In this document: positions 25,187-33,636 of the stretch, piece after piece | How the letters are laid out: the number at the start of each line of letters is the position of its first letter | How positions within the stretch are numbered: position 1 is the stretch's first letter | Program-made: the position numbers and the translations under genes | Assembly (NCBI GenBank): GCA_036269135.1 | Contig: DATASQ010000050.1 | Coordinates: 186,001-250,000, forward strand | Reading direction: 5' to 3' | From: Palsa-343 sp036269135 | GTDB lineage: Bacteria > Acidobacteriota > Terriglobia > Terriglobales > Acidobacteriaceae | DNA: 64,000 nucleotides | Notes under the pieces: generated by a model | The model's database searches: none | Told to the model about the DNA's origin: nothing | Seen by the model: the letters and a program-made list of their open reading frames with translations, nothing else

Positions 25187-25881
25187 CACACGTTTTGCAT
25201 ATAGCGTTCGCGGGCGCGGCGAAGCAGGCGCTCCTGATCGGCCTCCAGCGTGTTCCAGGTGCCGAGCTGCCAGGTGGCGAGGCGGATCTGGGCGACGTGT
25301 TCGAGCGTCTCCATTTTGCAGAAGGCGTCGAAGAGGCTGGTGCCACAGACGACGGCTCCATGATTGGCCAGGAGCATGGCATCGTAAGCGGGAATGAAGG
25401 GACGCAGGCTGCCGGCGACTTCCTCGGTGCCGGTGGTGGCATAGGGGGCGAGGGGAACGGGGCCGAGGATCATGGCGGCTTCCTGGGAGAGCAGCTCGTC
25501 GAGGGCATGGCCGGCGCAGGCGAAGGCCGTGGCGATGGGCGGGTGGGCGTGGATGACGGCCTGGACGTCGTCGCGCTGGCGGTAGAAGGCCAGGTGCATG
25601 CCGAGCTCGCTGGTGGCGTTGCGCGCGCCTTCGAGGCGATGGCCGTCGAGGTCGACGATCACCATATCCGAGCGGCGGAGCATGTGCTTGCTGGCGCCGG
25701 TTGGGGTGACCAGCAGGGTCCGGTCGTCGAGGCGCACCGAGAGATTGCCGGCGGTGGCGGGGGTGTAGCCGAGGCGATAGAGCCAGCGGCCATAGCGGAC
25801 GAGCTCGCGCCGCAGATCCTCTTCCCTGTCCAGGCTGCAGCCGTCCGCCACTTCACTTCTCCATGAGGTTTTTATCGTCAT
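25186..25881 (-). CDS. Class II aldolase/adducin family protein
   Basis: A 231-residue zinc-dependent sugar-phosphate aldolase or epimerase-type protein (fuculose-phosphate aldolase / ribulose-phosphate epimerase superfamily). The N-terminal TAGNLSVR block binds phosphate, VTPTGASK follows, and HAHPP plus the later LANHGAVV supply the zinc histidines. Substrate not determined. The ATG at 25881 is chosen because the family N-terminus begins there and AAGGTG lies just upstream; the frame is open much further but overlaps the next gene. It starts 14 bases after the radical SAM gene's stop, so the two form an operon. Confidence 0.85.
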   Translation of the reverse strand: MTIKTSWRSEVADGCSLDREEDLRRELVRYGRWLYRLGYTPATAGNLSVRLDDRTLLVTPTGASKHMLRRSDMVIVDLDGHRLEGARNATSELGMHLAFYRQRDDVQAVIHAHPPIATAFACAGHALDELLSQEAAMILGPVPLAPYATTGTEEVAGSLRPFIPAYDAMLLANHGAVVCGTSLFDAFCKMETLEHVAQIRLATWQLGTWNTLEADQERLLRRARERYMQNV

Positions 25882-25895
25882 CGTCACCTTCGTCT

Positions 25896-26927
25896 TCAGG
25901 GTTGCAGGATGTTGAAGGGCGGCTGAACGGGGGGAGCGGCGGGGGGTGGAGTGACAGCGTCGCGGAGGGATTTCCAGCGCTTGCCGAGACGATCGGAGGC
26001 CATAAACACATGGCCGGCGGTGAGGGCACCGACGAGGGGAAAGTGGCCGACGGCGGCCAGGCCCATGGAAGCGATGCAGCCGCACTGGGAACAATCGGGT
26101 TCGCCGCCGAACTGGCAGGGGGTGATGCGGGTGGTGAGGTCGGCGGAGATGGTCTGGGTGGTGCGCGCAAAGATGCAGTCGCCCGGGCTCGTGGGCGGTT
26201 GCTCCAACTCGCGCAGGACCGGCTCCGGCATGTCGAGAAGAGGATACTGCGGAGCGAGACGCCGGAATGTATCGATGATCACCGCTCTTTGACGCGGTGA
26301 AAGGATCTCGGGATCGGTGGCGCCGCGCTGGGGGGTGAAGAGGCTGAACCAGATCTTGGCGATTTCGGGGCGGGCGCTCCAGAAGCGCAGGAATTCCTCG
26401 ATATAGCCGGGGCGGTCGGCGATCTGAGCGGTGACGGTGCAGTGGATGGTGACGCGGGCGCCCTGAATGCTTTTGAGGATGCGTTCGTAGGTGGCGGGCT
26501 TGCGGCGGACATCATGCTCGGCGGGGAGACCGTCGATGGAGACGACAACGTTCAGCTTTTTGTACTGCTTCCAGGCGGCGGGAATGGTGCGGAAGGCGCT
26601 GGTGACGACCTGGGTATGGATGCCGCGGGCTTCGATTTGCGGGATCAGCTGTTCGAGCTCGCGATAGCGAACCATGGGATCGCCGCCGACGAGGGAGACG
26701 TGGAGGGGCTTGTGCTTGTCGAGGAGGGCGAGGATGCGGGCGACGAGCTCGTCGCCTTTGTAGTCGGAGAGCTGGCGGAGCTCGGTCGAGCCGCCGAGGT
26801 GGGCGGCGTCAAAGGCATAGCAGCCAGGGCAGCGCAGGGGGCACTCTTTGGTGATTTCGATGGAGAGCGAGGGGGCGCGGCCGGTGAGGATCCGGGCCCA
26901 GGCGTGGACGACTTCGGACTTCTTCAT
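25896..26927 (-). CDS. Radical SAM protein with C-terminal Cys cluster
   Basis: A 343-residue radical S-adenosylmethionine enzyme. ECPLRCPGCY gives the C-x3-C-x2-C motif for the catalytic [4Fe-4S] cluster, followed by SLVGGDPMVR (the GGE-like SAM-binding motif) and VVVSIDGLP. The C-terminal region has a further set of cysteines (GDCIF, TPCQF and DCSQCGC), suggesting a SPASM- or Twitch-like auxiliary cluster, then a hydrophobic segment (AAVGHFPLVGALTAGHVF). The reaction is unknown. GGAGC lies a few bases before the ATG. It is immediately upstream of the class II aldolase gene on the same strand. Confidence 0.85.
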   Translation of the reverse strand: MKKSEVVHAWARILTGRAPSLSIEITKECPLRCPGCYAFDAAHLGGSTELRQLSDYKGDELVARILALLDKHKPLHVSLVGGDPMVRYRELEQLIPQIEARGIHTQVVTSAFRTIPAAWKQYKKLNVVVSIDGLPAEHDVRRKPATYERILKSIQGARVTIHCTVTAQIADRPGYIEEFLRFWSARPEIAKIWFSLFTPQRGATDPEILSPRQRAVIIDTFRRLAPQYPLLDMPEPVLRELEQPPTSPGDCIFARTTQTISADLTTRITPCQFGGEPDCSQCGCIASMGLAAVGHFPLVGALTAGHVFMASDRLGKRWKSLRDAVTPPPAAPPVQPPFNILQP

Positions 26928-27018
26928 GAACGCTCCGCAACAGCCGCGGGGGGCTGCGAGTGAAAGGCTGGGGACAGCGGCGTGGGGGCCGCGCTTGCGC
27001 AGTGGCTGAGATGCAGAA

Positions 27019-27429
27019 TCAGATCTGGAGCGGAACCAGAAATGCGCCGGCGGATCGGTGAAAAGGGGGATCGGCGGAGGCGGCGGCTCTTAGGACGACC
27101 CGCGGCAGATAGAAGAAGAAGAGGCTGCGCCGGAACGGCAGGGCGAGGAGGCGGCCGAGCGCGAGCAGGTGGCGAATCTTCTGGCGGCCATGCTGGGCGC
27201 GCAGGAGCACGAGGCAGAGGCAGCTGACGATGACGAAGAGGCCGAGCTCGAAATCCTGGCCACCCTGAAGAAAGTGGTCCCAGGTCCAGAGCTGCTGGGT
27301 GATGGGCATGGTGAGCAGTTCAAGGAAAGCGAAGCCGATGAGGAGACGGCTGAGATCGACGCAAAGCTGCGTTCGATTCGCGAAGGCGAAACGCCAGGGC
27401 CAGAGGAGGATCGCGTTCCACTTGAACAT
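27019..27429 (-). CDS. Hypothetical membrane protein
   Basis: A 136-residue protein with three or four hydrophobic segments (LLWPWRFAFA, LLIGFAFLELL, LGLFVIVSCLCLVLL and LFFFYLPRVVLRAA). No family recognised. It ends about 90 bases before the radical SAM gene on the same strand and could be the first gene of that transcript. The start lacks a strong ribosome binding site, so a later start is possible. Confidence 0.5.
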   Translation of the reverse strand: MFKWNAILLWPWRFAFANRTQLCVDLSRLLIGFAFLELLTMPITQQLWTWDHFLQGGQDFELGLFVIVSCLCLVLLRAQHGRQKIRHLLALGRLLALPFRRSLFFFYLPRVVLRAAASADPPFHRSAGAFLVPLQI

Positions 27430-27729
27430 ACCGTGCTGTCCTGATTGTACGTCGCATAGCGCGGGAAAGCACCCTGGGCACGGGGGGGAGGGGAATTTCG
27501 TGGAGCCGCATTCGTGGCGGCGGGACTCGCAGCGGGGGGGCGGGATTTCGCCGGGAGCGCGGCGCGCGGAGCATTACGGCCGGCAGCGGAAGGGGTTCCG
27601 AAGGTGCGGCGCGGCGGCGAAAATCGCTGGGGGGCGGAGGTCCATGGGGCGTAGAATCTGGAGCGCACCGCGGTTCAGGAAGCGAGCGCCGCTCGGCCGG
27701 ACCGCGCAGACAGGCAGAGGAGGTGCGGT
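27430..27729. other. Gene-free 300-base stretch between divergent genes
   Basis: Lies between a minus-strand membrane protein and a plus-strand sugar-binding lipoprotein. It is GC-rich with G-runs. Open frames here overlap one another on both strands, lack ribosome binding sites and resemble no protein. Presumably it holds the two divergent promoters, but no consensus -35/-10 pair stands out. Confidence 0.5.
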
Positions 27730-28713
27730 ATGCGGTGGATGCGAGCGACATGGGTGTTGACGGCGGCCGCGGTGGCGGTCTCTCTGGCGGGATGCGGGCG
27801 GCACAGCAGCGCGGAGCACTATTATCTGGTCGCGTCGAATACCCGGCTGCCCTACTGGCAGTCGGCCTCGGCAGGGCTGGACAAGGTGGCTGCCGAATAC
27901 AACGTGCATGCCGACCTGCGCGGGCCGGATACGTTCGATCCGAAGGAGCAGGTGGAGGATTTTCGCGCGGTGGTGGCGAAGAAGCCGGACGGGATTCTGG
28001 TGTCGGTGATCGACCCGAAGCTGATGCAGCCGGAGATCGACGCCGCCATCGCGGCGGGGATTCCGGTGCTGACCGTGGACTCGGATGCGCCGACCAGCAA
28101 GCGGCTGTACTTCATCGGGACGAACAATCGCGAGGCGGGACGGCTGGGGGGGCGGGCGCTGGTGCAGAAGCTCAATGGCAAAGGCAACGTGGTGGTGTTC
28201 ACCATGCCGGGACAGCCGAACCTGGACGAGCGGCTGGCGGGATATAAAGACGTGCTGGCCACGGCGCCGGGGGTGCATATCGTGGACGTGGTCGATATTG
28301 AGGGGCAGGGCACGGTGGCGTTCGACAAGACCGAACAGGACATCGCGAAGACCGGCGCGGATCGCGTGGATGGTTTTGTGTGCCTGGAGGCTTCAGCCGG
28401 CAAAGAAGTAGGCGAGGTGCTGCGGCGCGCGAACCTGAAAGATCGCGTGGTGATCGCGATGGACGTGGACAACGCCACGCTGCAACTGGTGAAGGAAGGG
28501 GTGATTGCGGCCACGGTGGCGCAGAAGCCGTTCACGATGGCGTATGTGGGGGTGAAAATGCTGGACCAGCTGCACCACGATCCGCTGCCCTCGATGACCA
28601 GGAACTACGCGGTCGATGCGCAGTCGCCGATACCCGCGTTCATCGATACCGGGTCGGCGCTGGTGGATGCCGGCAACGTGGATCAGTATCTGCAGGCGAC
28701 GCCGGGACACTGA
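27730..28713 (+). CDS. Sugar ABC transporter substrate-binding lipoprotein (RbsB-like)
   Basis: A 327-residue periplasmic binding protein of the ribose/galactose (PBP1) type. A lipoprotein signal (AVAVSLAGC, Cys at about 22) is followed by the PBP fold with blocks such as LPYWQSASAGLDKVAAEY, DGILVSVIDP and GIPVLTVDSDAP, all typical of sugar-binding proteins that contact pentoses or hexoses. GAGGTG lies just upstream of the ATG. No permease or ATPase gene is adjacent: downstream is a convergent permease of another type, so this is an orphan binding protein, perhaps feeding a distant transporter or a sensor. Confidence 0.88.
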   Translation: MRWMRATWVLTAAAVAVSLAGCGRHSSAEHYYLVASNTRLPYWQSASAGLDKVAAEYNVHADLRGPDTFDPKEQVEDFRAVVAKKPDGILVSVIDPKLMQPEIDAAIAAGIPVLTVDSDAPTSKRLYFIGTNNREAGRLGGRALVQKLNGKGNVVVFTMPGQPNLDERLAGYKDVLATAPGVHIVDVVDIEGQGTVAFDKTEQDIAKTGADRVDGFVCLEASAGKEVGEVLRRANLKDRVVIAMDVDNATLQLVKEGVIAATVAQKPFTMAYVGVKMLDQLHHDPLPSMTRNYAVDAQSPIPAFIDTGSALVDAGNVDQYLQATPGH

Positions 28714-28741
28714 GGCGGATCGCGCCTGGGGAGGAAAGGCC

Positions 28742-28806
28742 TTCACCGCAGAGGACACAGGGGGCACAGAGGATTCGGCGAAGGGGTCTGTGTTCTCTGT
28801 GGTGAA
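28742..28806. repeat. Intergenic hairpin repeat, 19-base imperfect inverted arms
   Basis: TTCACCGCAGAGGACACAG (28742-28760) is matched 17 of 19 by the reverse complement of 28788-28806. The element lies between two convergent genes and could act as a bidirectional terminator. A related sequence occurs inverted at about 38790-38889 and a weaker one near 32224-32310, so it looks like a dispersed intergenic repeat family. Confidence 0.65.
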
Positions 28807-28821
28807 CGGAGGCGCCGCGGT

Positions 28822-31362
28822 TCACTCCACACGGAGGGCGGTCATGGGCTCGACGCCGGCGGCACGGCGCGCCGGGATCACCGCGGCCAGAAACGCGGCG
28901 ATGGCCAGAACGACGGTGGCTCCGATGAGGATCACCGGATCCCAGGGGCGGACGTTGTAGAGCAGGCTGGCCATGAAGCGGCTGCCGAAGATGGCGGCTG
29001 GCATGCCGATGGCGAGGCCGATGGCGGCCTGCAGGAAGGCGCTGCGGAGCACCAGCTGCACGATGCCTTTGCGATCGGCGCCGAGAGCCATACGGATACC
29101 GATCTCCCGGGTGCGCTGCGCGACGGAATAGGCGGTGACACCGTAGAGGCCGATGGCGGCCAGGGTGAGGGCGAGGAATCCAAAGACGGTGGTGAGCTGA
29201 ACCAGGATCTCCTGTTCGAGGAACTGGTCCTTCACCTGGTCGGCAAAGCTCTCGAAGGTGAGCACGGCGAGGTTGGGGTTGATCCGGGTCAGGGCGTGGC
29301 GCACCTGGGATTCGAGGCCGGGAACGAATCCGACGGTCTGGATTTCGACAGCGCTCATCTCGAGGTGGGAGACATCCTCAAACATCTTCTCGGAGGTGTC
29401 GTCGTACTTCGCCCATTGGTCGGCCGGCAGGTAGAACATGGCATGGATGTGACTCGTCGGGTCCCAGTACTGGGTGTCTTCGGTGATGCCGACGATGGTG
29501 AAGTTGCCGGAGTATTTCTGGTCGAGATCGCCGAAATGGTGGCCGATGGCGTCGCCATTTTTGAAGAAATGCTTTGCGAAGGTCTCGTTGACGACGGCGA
29601 CGGCCTGAGAGGTGCGGGTGTCGTCGTCGGTGATGCCGCGGCCGGCGATGATTTTTGTGCCGATGTTGTCGAAATAGTGGGCGCTGACACGATCCCAGGA
29701 GGCGCTGTTGAAGTTGCTGCCCGGGGGAGCCGGCGCCTGGCCCTCGATGTAGACGCCGTTGCCCCAGTTGTCGCCTTCCATGGGGCTGTAGAGGGAGTAC
29801 GTGACCTCTTTTACGCCGGGGATGGCGGCCAGGGTGTCGTGGAGCTGGCGGAAGAAGACGGGGGCCTGGTCGGCTTTGTACCCGGCCATCAGCGGATCGA
29901 TGTGGAGGATGTAGCGGTTGCGGGTTTCGAAGCCGAAGTGCTGGTTCTGGAGGTTGGTGAGGCTGCGGATGAGGAGTCCGGCGGCGCAGAGCAGCGCGAG
30001 GGAGACGGCGGCCTGGAGCACGACGAGGATTTTCTGAGTCCAGAGGCCGCTGGATCGGGTGGAGCGGTTGGCGCCGCGCAGAGCCTCGATGGGATCGGCG
30101 TGGGCGGTCATCCACGCAGGAGCGACGCCGAAGAGAACGCCGGTGATGAGGGAGACGGCGAAGGCAAATCCCAGCACGGTCAGCGAGGGCGAGGCATTGA
30201 TGGGGATATAGCTCTTGCCGGAGACCATGTGGATGAGCAGGCGCGCGCCTCCATAGGCGACGGCCAGGCCGGCGAGACCGCCAAGGACGGCAAGCACGAT
30301 GCTTTCCGTGAGAGCCTGGCGCACGAGACGGCTGCGCGGCGCCCCCAGCGCGGAACGGACGGAGGTCTGCCCTTTGCGCGCGGTGGCGCGGACCAGCATG
30401 AGGTTGGCGAGGTTGGCGCAGGCGATGAGCAGGACAAAGGCGGAGATCCACATGGCGAGGTGGAGGCCGTCTTTGAAGCTCTCCTGCATCTGCTGCACGC
30501 CGCCGCCGCCGGGCGCGAGGTGGAGGGTCTGTTTGGGGATGAGGCTGGCGTCGCGCTTCTCGACTTTGCTGATCGGGCTGAGCAGGAACTGGCGCAGCTC
30601 CACCTGGAGCTGGGCTTCCATCTGCTTCAGGTTGGCGCCCGGCTGCACGCGACCGATGAGGTTGAGCCAGTCGAATTCGGGAGAGTCGAGTACGTTGAAG
30701 CTGCCGTTGGTGAGGAGGGGTGAGTCGCTGAGGGGAATCCAGAAGGAGGGCGGATCGCTGGTGAGGCGCTCGCCGAAAAAGCCGGGCGGCGCGATGCCGA
30801 CGATGGTGAAGGCATTGCCGTTGATGAGGAACGTGGCGCCGACGATGGAGGGATCCTTGCCGTACTTCTGCTGCCAGGTGCGGTAGCTCATGACGGCGAC
30901 GGGCGCGGCGCCTTTTTGGTCGTCGGAGGGCTGGAGAAGGCGGCCGGCCCAGGCGCTGAGGCCGAAGGTCTGGAAGGCATTGCCGGAGACGAATTCTCCG
31001 CCCAGGGGCTGGGAGGAATGATCGGTGCCGGCGCGGCGGACACCGAGAGTGGAGCGGCCGGCCTGAAAGGCAGCGAGACTGGAAAAGCCGGGGGTGTGGT
31101 CGCGAAACTCGCGGTACTGCTCTGTGGAGAAGAGCGACCAGTCGTCCTGCATGCCGCCGTTGATGCAGCAGTTCTCGGTGTCGCCGATGCGGATCAGCTC
31201 ACTGGGTTTCGCCACCGGGAGCGATTTGAGCAGCACGGCGTTGATGAGGGTGAAGACCGCGGTGGTAGCGCCGATGCCGAGAGCCAGGGTAAGGATGGCG
31301 GTGAGGGTGAAGCCAGGAGTCTTGAAGAACTGGCGCAGGGCATAGCGAATGTCTTCCAGCAT
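28822..31362 (-). CDS. ADOP-type ABC transporter permease (MacB/FtsX-like)
   Basis: An 846-residue duplicated permease of the type called acidobacterial duplicated orphan permease. The first half has an N-terminal helix after the LEDIRYALRQFFKTPGF segment, a MacB-like periplasmic domain and an FtsX domain with three helices (LLIACANLANLMLVRA...); the second half repeats this, ending EPMTALRVE. Proteins of this family lack an adjacent ATPase, and none is present here. Substrate unknown; related MacB and FtsX proteins couple to efflux or envelope processes. The ATG at 31362 fits the family start better than the longer frame (to 31404). Confidence 0.9.
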   Translation of the reverse strand: MLEDIRYALRQFFKTPGFTLTAILTLALGIGATTAVFTLINAVLLKSLPVAKPSELIRIGDTENCCINGGMQDDWSLFSTEQYREFRDHTPGFSSLAAFQAGRSTLGVRRAGTDHSSQPLGGEFVSGNAFQTFGLSAWAGRLLQPSDDQKGAAPVAVMSYRTWQQKYGKDPSIVGATFLINGNAFTIVGIAPPGFFGERLTSDPPSFWIPLSDSPLLTNGSFNVLDSPEFDWLNLIGRVQPGANLKQMEAQLQVELRQFLLSPISKVEKRDASLIPKQTLHLAPGGGGVQQMQESFKDGLHLAMWISAFVLLIACANLANLMLVRATARKGQTSVRSALGAPRSRLVRQALTESIVLAVLGGLAGLAVAYGGARLLIHMVSGKSYIPINASPSLTVLGFAFAVSLITGVLFGVAPAWMTAHADPIEALRGANRSTRSSGLWTQKILVVLQAAVSLALLCAAGLLIRSLTNLQNQHFGFETRNRYILHIDPLMAGYKADQAPVFFRQLHDTLAAIPGVKEVTYSLYSPMEGDNWGNGVYIEGQAPAPPGSNFNSASWDRVSAHYFDNIGTKIIAGRGITDDDTRTSQAVAVVNETFAKHFFKNGDAIGHHFGDLDQKYSGNFTIVGITEDTQYWDPTSHIHAMFYLPADQWAKYDDTSEKMFEDVSHLEMSAVEIQTVGFVPGLESQVRHALTRINPNLAVLTFESFADQVKDQFLEQEILVQLTTVFGFLALTLAAIGLYGVTAYSVAQRTREIGIRMALGADRKGIVQLVLRSAFLQAAIGLAIGMPAAIFGSRFMASLLYNVRPWDPVILIGATVVLAIAAFLAAVIPARRAAGVEPMTALRVE

Positions 31363-31452
31363 CAGGACAGAAGGCCTCCGAAGTGTAGAGATACGGTATC
31401 GCAAAGCCGCTGGTTCCGCGAGAGGAAGAAAACGGCCGGGGAACGAGAGCCG

Positions 31453-32187
31453 TCAGGCCCAGGCATCGACGGTGACGTAGCGGGTGGCGCCGGGATTCGC
31501 ACCGGGCGGATGGCCCTGGAGGATGAGCCGCGTGGCTTCGACGGACTGCGAGCGGTCGGCGCCGAGAGCGAGATGACCGCCATCGTGGAGGAGCAGGTTG
31601 GAGCCGCGACGGCGTCGCTGATTGCGGGCGATACCGCGCTCGAGATACGCGACGATGCGGTCGGCGGTGATGTGGAAGCGCCAGTCGAAACCCATGGCGT
31701 TCCAAAGGACGGCGGTCAGGCCGAGAGCGCGAGCGGCGCGGAGGACGTCGGGGCGGCGGGCGCCGTGCGGGGGGCGAAAGAAACGGACGGGCGCGCCGAG
31801 GATGTCTTCGAGAGCGGCGTTGCAGCCGGCGAGTTCTTCGCGGACGCGGCGGGGACTTTGGATCGCCAGCCAGGGATGAGTGACGGTGTGGTTGCCGATG
31901 AGGTGGCCGGCGGCCTGGATTTCGCGAACGAGATCGGGCCGGCGGCGAATGTGACGTCCGATGAGAAAGAAGGTGGCGCGGACCCGGTGCTGCGCGAGGA
32001 GATCGAGCAGGCGGCCGGTCCAGGGGTCATTGGGGCCGTCGTCATAGGTGAGGGCGAACTCGGCGGGATTGCGGCCGGCGACGAGGGTGCGGCCAAAGAG
32101 CTGCGATTGCGGATCCAGGGCCGCATACGTGCAGCCGCCGGCAGCAAGGCCGGCCGCGGCGCCGGCGGTGGCGAGAGCGAGGAGCAT
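31453..32187 (-). CDS. Polysaccharide deacetylase (CE4), membrane-anchored or secreted
   Basis: A 244-residue NodB-type deacetylase. A hydrophobic N-terminus (LLALATAGAAAGLAAGGC) could be a signal anchor or a poor lipobox. Motif 1 is LTYDDGPND, motif 2 NHTVTHP, motif 3 FRPPHGARRP and a late LLLHDGG completes the active site, so the catalytic set is intact and closer to peptidoglycan/chitooligosaccharide deacetylases than the 23.5 kb paralog. Neither ATG 32187 nor the upstream GTG 32217 has a clear ribosome binding site. The permease start lies 90 bases downstream on the same strand. Confidence 0.85.
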   Translation of the reverse strand: MLLALATAGAAAGLAAGGCTYAALDPQSQLFGRTLVAGRNPAEFALTYDDGPNDPWTGRLLDLLAQHRVRATFFLIGRHIRRRPDLVREIQAAGHLIGNHTVTHPWLAIQSPRRVREELAGCNAALEDILGAPVRFFRPPHGARRPDVLRAARALGLTAVLWNAMGFDWRFHITADRIVAYLERGIARNQRRRRGSNLLLHDGGHLALGADRSQSVEATRLILQGHPPGANPGATRYVTVDAWA

Positions 32188-32357
32188 CTGCGAACAGTGT
32201 AAGCGGGTTCGGTCCACGGGCCGCGTTTCTCTTCGGCACGGAGAGGCCGGAGGGCGCGAAGTGAGAGAAGGGGCTCAAGGAAAATGTCTGGGCTCTCCGC
32301 GCTGAAAGGCGGCGTCGAGACGACCGCGCCGGGTTTTCTTTGAGAGCCGAGCGTGGT

Positions 32358-33029
32358 ATGTTCGACCTTTCTTCGCTGCAGGCATTCTCGACGATGGCCA
32401 AGCTTTTCGAACAGCCGCGCTTTATCGCTGTGGAGGGCCCGATCCGGGCCGGGAAATCCACACTGGCCCGCGTTTTGGCGGACACGCTGCATGCCCGGCG
32501 GATCGCGGAGCCGGAAAACAATCCATTTCTCGATCGCTTTTACCAGGCGCAGCCGGGCATGGGCTTTGCCACGCAGATGTGGTTCCTGACGGAGCGGTAC
32601 GAGCAACTGCACGGCATCGAAGACTTTTCGACGCCGGTGGTCGCCGATTATCTGTTCGAGAAGGACAAAATCTTCGCGTACATCAACCTGAGCGATGCGG
32701 AACTGGATCTGTACAACCGCTATTACCAGATGTTCCGTACCGAGGTGCCGACGCCGGAGCTGGTGATCTATCTGCAGGCCAGCCCGGAGGCGCTGCAGCA
32801 GCGGATCCGGCGAAAAGGCGTGCCGGGAGAGCGAGCCATCAGCGACAAATACATCAAGCAGGTCGCGGAGGCGTACGAGCACTTCTTCTTCCACTATTCG
32901 GCCAGCGATCTGCTGGTGGTGAACACGAGCGACATCGACTTTGTGAACAATAACCGCGACCTGCAACTGCTGCTGAAGCGTCTGGCGGAGCCGGTGCACG
33001 GGACACAGTATTTTCTGCCGCTGGGGTGA
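32358..33029 (+). CDS. Deoxynucleoside kinase
   Basis: Phosphorylates deoxynucleosides for salvage. The protein (about 223 residues from this start) has the P-loop VEGPIRAGKST, the ERY-type segment (LTERYEQL), a YFEK-like YLFEKDKI block and the LID arginines (QQRIRRKG), all standard for the dNK/dGK family. Possible starts are TTG 32340, ATG 32358 and ATG 32394. The last one begins closest to the family core but has no ribosome binding site; 32358 is a compromise. Divergent from the deacetylase; repeats follow the stop. Confidence 0.85.
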   Translation: MFDLSSLQAFSTMAKLFEQPRFIAVEGPIRAGKSTLARVLADTLHARRIAEPENNPFLDRFYQAQPGMGFATQMWFLTERYEQLHGIEDFSTPVVADYLFEKDKIFAYINLSDAELDLYNRYYQMFRTEVPTPELVIYLQASPEALQQRIRRKGVPGERAISDKYIKQVAEAYEHFFFHYSASDLLVVNTSDIDFVNNNRDLQLLLKRLAEPVHGTQYFLPLG

Positions 33030-33043
33030 GAGGAGCGGGAACC

Positions 33044-33104
33044 GGGATTAGAGTTTAGGGATCAGAGTTTAGGGATTGGAGTTTAGAGTTTAGAGTTTAG
33101 GAAA
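33044..33104. repeat. Tandem GAGTTTAG(GGATTA) repeat
   Basis: Degenerate units of GAGTTTAG alternating with GGATTA/GGATCA/GGATTG, ending in three back-to-back GAGTTTA units. It begins 15 bases after the kinase stop. The same units recur at 48305-48390 and, inverted, at 48453-48485. Confidence 0.8.
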
Positions 33105-33131
33105 CGGGGGCGGTGCCCCGCTGAGACGGCG

Positions 33132-33635
33132 TTGAGAACCCTGCGTAATCCGCTGTTGGCCGTGATGGTTGCTCTCCTGGTGGTGGCCGTGTGCCATTCA
33201 TCCGGGCAGGGCGACTCCATGACGTCTGCGGAGCGACACCAGGCGATCGCGCTTTTGCGGCACGCGTATGCGGCGTTTAACCGTGGCGACGTGGACGCAG
33301 CGGTGGCGGGGTTCGATCCACATATCGACTGGCGGGAGCCGGTGGAGTTTCCCGGCGGCGGCGCTTATCGCGGGCGGGCGGCGGTGGCGGGGTATCTGGC
33401 CAACTCGCGCGCGGACTGGGCCGAGGGCGCCAGCGAGCCGAAGAAGTTCATCGTGCACGGCGACCGGGTGGTGGTATTGGTGCACGCGCATTTTCGGGTG
33501 AAGGGCGCGAAGACCTGGAACGATGCGCATCTGGCCGATGTGTACACCTTTCGCGACGGCGTGCCGGTGGCCATGCGTGCCTTTGCCGACCCGGACATGG
33601 CGGTGCGGTGGGCCGAAGCCAGGACCGATTCTTAA
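33132..33635 (+). CDS. Secreted SnoaL/NTF2-like protein
   Basis: A 167-residue protein with a signal peptide (LLAVMVALLVVAVCHSSG) followed by a SnoaL-like fold of the NTF2 superfamily: the opening helix ALLRHAYAAFNRGDVDAAVAGFDPHIDWREP, then GGGAYRGRAAVAGYL and a beta-strand C-terminal half. These small cone-shaped domains are isomerases, dehydratases or binding modules; function cannot be assigned. The start is a TTG with no clear ribosome binding site; GTG 33162 or ATG 33219 (unsecreted form) are alternatives. Ends one base before the stop of the convergent glycosyltransferase gene. Confidence 0.7.
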   Translation: MRTLRNPLLAVMVALLVVAVCHSSGQGDSMTSAERHQAIALLRHAYAAFNRGDVDAAVAGFDPHIDWREPVEFPGGGAYRGRAAVAGYLANSRADWAEGASEPKKFIVHGDRVVVLVHAHFRVKGAKTWNDAHLADVYTFRDGVPVAMRAFADPDMAVRWAEARTDS

Positions 33636-33636
33636 G

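Noticed and set aside
33044..33104. Telomere-like (TTTAGGG) repeats as a chromosome end
   Set aside because: The units are degenerate, internal, inverted elsewhere and flanked by ordinary genes; they are intergenic repeats.
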